NCBI GenBank assembly: GCA_029216955.1
Contig: JANAVB010033217.1
Span: 1,685,059 to 1,749,058, forward strand
DNA length: 64,000 nucleotides
Origin: Iris pallida
Lineage: Eukaryota > Streptophyta > Magnoliopsida > Asparagales > Iridaceae
Direction: 5' to 3'
Part shown: piece after piece, positions 59,939 through 64,000 of the stretch
Layout: the number at the start of each line of letters is the position of its first letter
Position numbering within the stretch: the first letter of the stretch is position 1
Made by a program: the position numbers and the translations under genes
Notes under the pieces: model-generated
What the model was told of the DNA's origin: nothing
Database searches by the model: none
The model's input: only the letters and a program-made list of their open reading frames with translations

Positions 59939-62119
59939 GTGTTCGCCTGGAGCTATGAAGACATGCCAGGGCTAAACCCCGAGGTTGCACTTCACAAACT
60001 CAACATTCGTCCGGACACAAAGCCGGTCAAGCAGCAGCAACGACGGTTTTGCCCAGACATCATGAACTCTATCGAGGCCGAGGTCAACAAACTGATAACC
60101 AGCGGCTTCATTCGCGAGGAACAACATCCAGACTGGGTAGCCAATATAGTACCAGTCCTCAAGAAGAATGAGAAGATTCGAATCTGCATTGACTTCCGGA
60201 ATCTGAACGAGGCGTGTCCTAAGGATGAGTTTCCCCTCCCTATTACAGATATAATAATTGACAACACCTGCGGCTTCGAGCGCATGTCACTCATGGATGG
60301 CTTCTCAGGGTACAATCAAATCAAGATGTTCCCTGATGACGAAAAGCATACATCATTCCGAACACCGATTGGCATATACTGCTATACAGTCATGCCATTT
60401 GGTTTAAAGAATTCTGGCGCCACCTATCAACGAGCCATGAGCGTCATCTTCAAAGATCATTTACGCAAGACAGTGAAGTGTTATGTCGACGACATCGTCG
60501 TCAAGAGCCGCTCTAAAGAAGATCATCTGCATGATCTGAAGACAGTATTCGACCTGATGCGGGCGCATAATTTGAAGATGAATCCCACGAAGTCCTTCTT
60601 GGGCGTATCCAGCGGGAAGTTCTTGGATTTTATCATTACCTCCCAGGGTATCCATGTCAACCATGAGAAGACGAAGGCAATTATGGAGATGGGTCCTCCA
60701 AGAAATCTCCGTGAACTCAGAGGCCTTCAAGGAAGGCTAGTTTACATCAGAAGGTTTATCTCTAACCTCTCCAGACGATGTCAACCCTTCGCGCACCTCA
60801 TGAAGAAAGGCGTCTCCTTTGTATGGGATGAAGAGTGCCAGCGCGCCTTCGATAACATCAAAGAATACCTGTCGAACCCGCCAGTCTTGGTGGCCCCAGT
60901 TGCTGGAAAGCCATTCTTACTCTATGTGCGAGCTACGGAGCATTCTTTCGGTGCTCTACTAGCACAAAATAATGATGCAGGCCATAAGCAAGCTATATAT
61001 TACCTCAGCCGAATGATGATGGGGCCTGAGCATCGATACACTGCCGTGGAGAAGGAGTGCCTTGCTCTGGTGTTCGCCATTCAGAAGATGCGACATTACG
61101 TCACGGTACAAACCATCCATGTCGTATCAAGAGTTAACCCCCTCAGGGTCCTCATGACCAAACTAGGTGCACTTAGCTCTCGTCTCGCTACCTGGGCGAT
61201 ATTATTGTCTCCCTACCACATGATCTTTGTCCCGCAGAAGGCTGTTAAAGGTCGAGCTCTGGCAGACTTTTTAGCAGCTCATCCAGGTTCGGAGTCAACT
61301 AGAATAGATGAAGAGATTCCAGGTGAGGTCGCCAATTCAAATATGGCCTCTCATGATGCCGTATGGCGAATGTTCTTTGACAGCGCTTCCAGAACTGGGC
61401 CCAAGGATAACATCGTCGCTGGAGTCGGAGTTGTGCTGATTTTTTCCTCCGGACTGGTGATCAATCGGGCTTACTCCCTCATGGAGCCCTGTTCAAACAA
61501 CGTGGCCGAGTACAATGCTTTGGTCATTGGCCTCCAACTTGCAAATGAGCTAGGGGTAGAGTATCTTGAAGCATACGACGATTCACAGTTAATCGTCAAT
61601 CATATTCGGGGTTCATACGAAGTTCGTCATGAGGACATGATCCCCTATCACCAAATAGCTATTGACATCATCTTGTCCCTGGAAGGGTTCTTCATAGAAC
61701 ACGCTCCCAGGCTCCAGAACATTGAAGTCGATGCCCTAGCAGGCCTTGCCGCTTCCTTAGCGGTTCCGAACCATGCTCACCATTTGATTGATGTAATAGA
61801 CCGTGAACTGGTCTGTCCCAAGAACAATGTTCAATGTATTGAGAGTTACTCTGCTCTGACAGTCGACGAAGCACCAGACTGGAGACATCCATTCATTGAC
61901 TTCGTAGTCTACGGCATCTTGCCGGAGAATCCAAAAGAAGCCACTTCCATCAGAAGGCGTTCCCTCAGATTCTTCTATGATACAGAGACGAAAATGCTGT
62001 ATCGACGATCATACGATGGATTACTTCTTCGGTGTCTGTCAAATACAGAAGCCAAAGAAGCTGTACGCGAAGCTCATGACGGCATCTGCGGGGCCCATCA
62101 GCTTGGCCCAAAATTGTAA
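59939..62119 (+). CDS. Reverse transcriptase with two RNase H domains (Tat/Ogre-type)
   Basis: Copies the element RNA into DNA inside virus-like particles. RT: LKKNEKIRICIDFRNLN (about residues 74-90), Asp-120 in SLMDGFSGYNQI, and the catalytic YVDD at 182-185, all intact. First RNase H about 320-415 (LLYVRATEHSFGALLAQ, with Glu where an Asp is usual in the first catalytic position; HRYTAVEKECLAL). Second, archaeal-type RNase H about 475-605 keeps all four acidic residues (Asp-481, Glu-524, Asp-548, Asp-598), a hallmark of the Tat clade. The C-terminal end begins the integrase zinc finger (AHDGICGAHQ) and stops at TAA 62117. The true polyprotein starts far upstream; the ATG at 59939 is only the first in the open stretch. 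Confidence 0.9.
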   Translation: MFAWSYEDMPGLNPEVALHKLNIRPDTKPVKQQQRRFCPDIMNSIEAEVNKLITSGFIREEQHPDWVANIVPVLKKNEKIRICIDFRNLNEACPKDEFPLPITDIIIDNTCGFERMSLMDGFSGYNQIKMFPDDEKHTSFRTPIGIYCYTVMPFGLKNSGATYQRAMSVIFKDHLRKTVKCYVDDIVVKSRSKEDHLHDLKTVFDLMRAHNLKMNPTKSFLGVSSGKFLDFIITSQGIHVNHEKTKAIMEMGPPRNLRELRGLQGRLVYIRRFISNLSRRCQPFAHLMKKGVSFVWDEECQRAFDNIKEYLSNPPVLVAPVAGKPFLLYVRATEHSFGALLAQNNDAGHKQAIYYLSRMMMGPEHRYTAVEKECLALVFAIQKMRHYVTVQTIHVVSRVNPLRVLMTKLGALSSRLATWAILLSPYHMIFVPQKAVKGRALADFLAAHPGSESTRIDEEIPGEVANSNMASHDAVWRMFFDSASRTGPKDNIVAGVGVVLIFSSGLVINRAYSLMEPCSNNVAEYNALVIGLQLANELGVEYLEAYDDSQLIVNHIRGSYEVRHEDMIPYHQIAIDIILSLEGFFIEHAPRLQNIEVDALAGLAASLAVPNHAHHLIDVIDRELVCPKNNVQCIESYSALTVDEAPDWRHPFIDFVVYGILPENPKEATSIRRRSLRFFYDTETKMLYRRSYDGLLLRCLSNTEAKEAVREAHDGICGAHQLGPKL

Positions 62120-63135
62120 GACCGCCTTCGCCAAATGGACTATTACTGGCCCACGATGGTTACAAATGCGATAGATTATGCAAGGAAGTGCAAAGACTGT
62201 CAAGTCCACGCAGATTTCATCCACCAACCATCCGAGTTCTTATATCCAACGGTGGCATCCTGGCCATTCAAAGTATGGGAAATGGACATCATCGGTCCGA
62301 TCACTCCACCTTCGTCCAAAGGACACCACTTCATACTCGCAATCACAGATTACTTCTCCAAATGGGCAGAAGCTGTTCCGCTTGCAGAAGTGAAGACATC
62401 AAACGTGATCAGCTTCCTTAAACATCACGTCATCTATCGCTTCGAACTGTCCCGAAGGATCATCCACGATAATGGTCCGCAGTTCGCAAGCCACGCTTTT
62501 TATCGGTTCTGCGACAAACACCAAATCCAGAATATTGCTTCAATGCCGTACAATCCGACAGCGAATGGGTTGGCAGAAGCATTCAACAAAATCATAATCA
62601 AACTGCTCAAGAAATTCGTGTCTTCCAACAAACGCGACTGGAATGAGAAGCTTGGCGAATGCTTATGGGCGTACCGTACCACAGTTCGGACGCCACCGGG
62701 AATACACCATTCTCTCTGGTGTATGGGGGCGAGGCAGTTCTCCCTCTGGAAACCCAAATCCCTTCGCTCCGTATCACCCTCACCTATCGATTGACGACGG
62801 ATGATAATTACCATCGCCGACTACAAGAGTTGGAAGCCGTAGATGAGAAGCGCCTGTTAGCTCAACAACGAATCGAGCTGTACCAAGCACGTATCTTGGG
62901 AGCTCTTAACAAGAAGGTTAAAATTAGAACATTCCAAGTGGGCGATCTCGTTCTGGCAGTTCGGAGGTCGATGGTTATGACTCACAAAACCGTCGGCAAA
63001 TTCCAGCCAAAGTGGAAAGGCCTATTTGTCATCGAGGCTGTATTCTCCAATGGTGCTTACCGCCTCACAAAACAAAACGGAGACTTGCTCATGTTGTCCA
63101 TCAACGGCAAGTTCCTGAAGAAGTATTATGTCTAA
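62120..63135 (+). pseudogene. Integrase (Tat/Ogre-type)
   Basis: Same frame as RT up to about 62690: second half of the HHCC zinc finger (RKCKDCQ), then the core with Asp in WEMDIIGPI, Asp in HDNGPQF and, 35 residues on, Glu in GLAEAFNK, the complete D,D35E triad. A one-base loss near 62690-62700 shifts the frame, and the C-terminal part continues in another frame (NTPFSLVYGGEAVLP) to the natural stop at 63133-63135 with FQPKWKGLFVI and GAYRL blocks. So the integrase is whole apart from one stop (62117) and one frameshift. Confidence 0.85.
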
Positions 63136-63146
63136 AATGACATCCT

Positions 63147-63270
63147 CCAAATCTTCCAGATTGTTGAGTTATGTATCCCCTGGTACCGCTGAACTTATAC
63201 TCTGACTCCAAATCTCCCAGATTATTGAGTTATGTACCCACAGGTACTGCTGAACTTATACTCTGGTCAC
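63147..63270 (+). repeat. Two-unit 62-bp tandem repeat after pol
   Basis: Two units beginning TCCAAATCT(T/C)CCAGATT and ending CTGAACTTATACTCTG, with a decayed third unit behind. Tandem repeats between pol and the 3' LTR are common in Tat-clade elements. Confidence 0.85.
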
Positions 63271-63489
63271 TCTAAATGAATCTATATCGCATCTTCTGGG
63301 TAGTAAGTCATGTATGATCATACCTTTGAACTTTCTTCCCAAAAGAGTATCTTTCTCATGATCTAATGCCCGCACCTTTAGTGCATAAACAGGGTAACAG
63401 ATCCACAAATTTTCCCGAAACAACCACGTCGATGTCACCTCTGAGTTGTTTCGCTTTTGCCAAAAAAAAACAAATCACCCCCCTACACA

Positions 63490-63635
63490 GAACTTCCACG
63501 TCCTCATTACCTCTGAGTTGTTCTATGTATTCTCCGCTAAGTCCACTCCTGCCACGTCCTCATTAACTCTGAGCAGGAAAACTCTGCGGTAAAACCCCCA
63601 TACTTGCCACGTCCTCATTACCTCTGAGTAAGTAT
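63490..63635 (+). repeat. Three interspersed CCACGTCCTCATTACCTCTGAG-type repeats
   Basis: The block CACGTCCTCATTA(C/A)CTCTG occurs three times, about 54-58 bp apart, with a shorter relative (TGTCACCTCTGAGTTG) at about 63434. Non-coding 3' region of the Tat/Ogre-type element. Confidence 0.8.
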
Positions 63636-63647
63636 GTTGATTTTCTC

Positions 63648-63960
63648 TTGACTTATTATCCGTACCCAAGACTGGAGTTCGCCAAGGATAATAGGCCCAC
63701 AAATGTCCTCTGTTGACCACAAATGTCCTCTGCTGACCACAAATGCTGTACTAAGTTTTCTAGTACATGCGTCTCATTTCTTATCATGTCCCGGGAGCCC
63801 AGCTGCTCCATGACATTCCTTCTCCCGATACCAAAAACTTCCATGGCCACCTTACTGTGGAATTGTTCTAAGTATCCCTATCAAACTTGTTATCCGTACA
63901 TAAAACCAAGGTATGCCAAGGGTAATAGGTCCACAAATAGTCCTCCAATGGGGCAAATAC
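63648..63960 (+). repeat. Repeat pair in the 3' region, about 240 bp apart
   Basis: The block TTATCCGTAC...CCAAG...GCCAAGG...AATAGG(C/T)CCACAAAT occurs at about 63656-63705 and 63888-63940. Between them CACAAATGTCCTCTG(T/C)TGACCA is itself repeated in tandem. No 3' LTR start is recognised before the window ends. Confidence 0.7.
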
Positions 63961-64000
63961 CATAACACCACAAACGCAACAAGCAATACAAATGAAGGGT

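Larger units (their letters stand above)
51231..64000 (+). mobile_element. Ty3/gypsy Tat/Ogre-type retrotransposon, 3' end outside the window
   Basis: Plus-strand element with a 5' LTR, primer-binding site, extra ORF1, gag, protease, RT with first RNase H, second (archaeal-type) RNase H, integrase and a repeat-rich 3' region. The integrase after RT/RNase H places it in Ty3/gypsy; the second RNase H, the YVIDADTSYNILLGRPWIHD protease block and the upstream ORF1 place it in the Tat clade, near Ogre/Retand. The left border is my best guess, from a TG after GCGAG where the Sirevirus gag frame stops. It probably inserted into the Sirevirus, whose 5' end should then lie beyond 64000. Confidence 0.85.

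Overview
The window is nuclear DNA of a flowering plant (probably a eudicot), and almost all of it is nested LTR retrotransposons next to one fragment of a host gene. The evidence is plant-type Ty1/copia and Ty3/gypsy proteins, telo-box-like AAACCCTAA motifs, short TIR elements with intact target-site duplications (TSDs), and host-like GT splice sites. I cannot name the species.

Layout. Positions 1-9706 are host sequence: AT-rich DNA with local direct repeats, a Harbinger-like MITE, a hAT-like MITE, and the first coding exon of a minus-strand gene for a charged Ser/Arg/Glu-rich protein (6141-6820) with its upstream region. A minus-strand Ty1/copia element of the Sirevirus (SIRE/Maximus) type starts at 9707: 3' LTR, env-like ORF, pol. 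A 2.96-kb solo LTR (TSD GGTGC) sits in its env-like gene. A 10.4-kb non-autonomous LARD-like element (two 3.65-kb LTRs around 3.1 kb of non-coding DNA, TSD AAGCC) sits in its integrase region. The rest of the Sirevirus (integrase zinc finger, protease, gag end) resumes at 50393-51230. From about 51231 to the window end lies a plus-strand Ty3/gypsy element of the Tat/Ogre type: 5' LTR, primer-binding site, an extra ORF1, gag, protease, RT, two RNase H domains, integrase and a tandem-repeat 3' region. Its 3' LTR is outside the window.

The major structural caveat is that 6535-27823 and 27837-49172 are the same 21.3-kb sequence, separated by exactly 13 Ns. The two copies are the tail of one contig and the head of the next, and they differ mostly by one-base indels. 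This is best read as an unmerged contig overlap (false duplication), so the real locus is probably about 21 kb shorter. Frame breaks in this part may be base-call errors.

Points worth a second look: an LTR-promoter-like segment copied upstream of the Sirevirus env-like ORF; a tandem array of hairpin-forming 36-bp repeats inside ORF1 of the Tat/Ogre element that shares its ATGCGGC core with a 25-bp minisatellite in the same element's LTR; a Tat/Ogre coding region broken by twelve stop codons (each one C-to-T step from Gln or Arg) but only two frameshifts; and a Sirevirus insertion at the stem of a tandem palindrome array.
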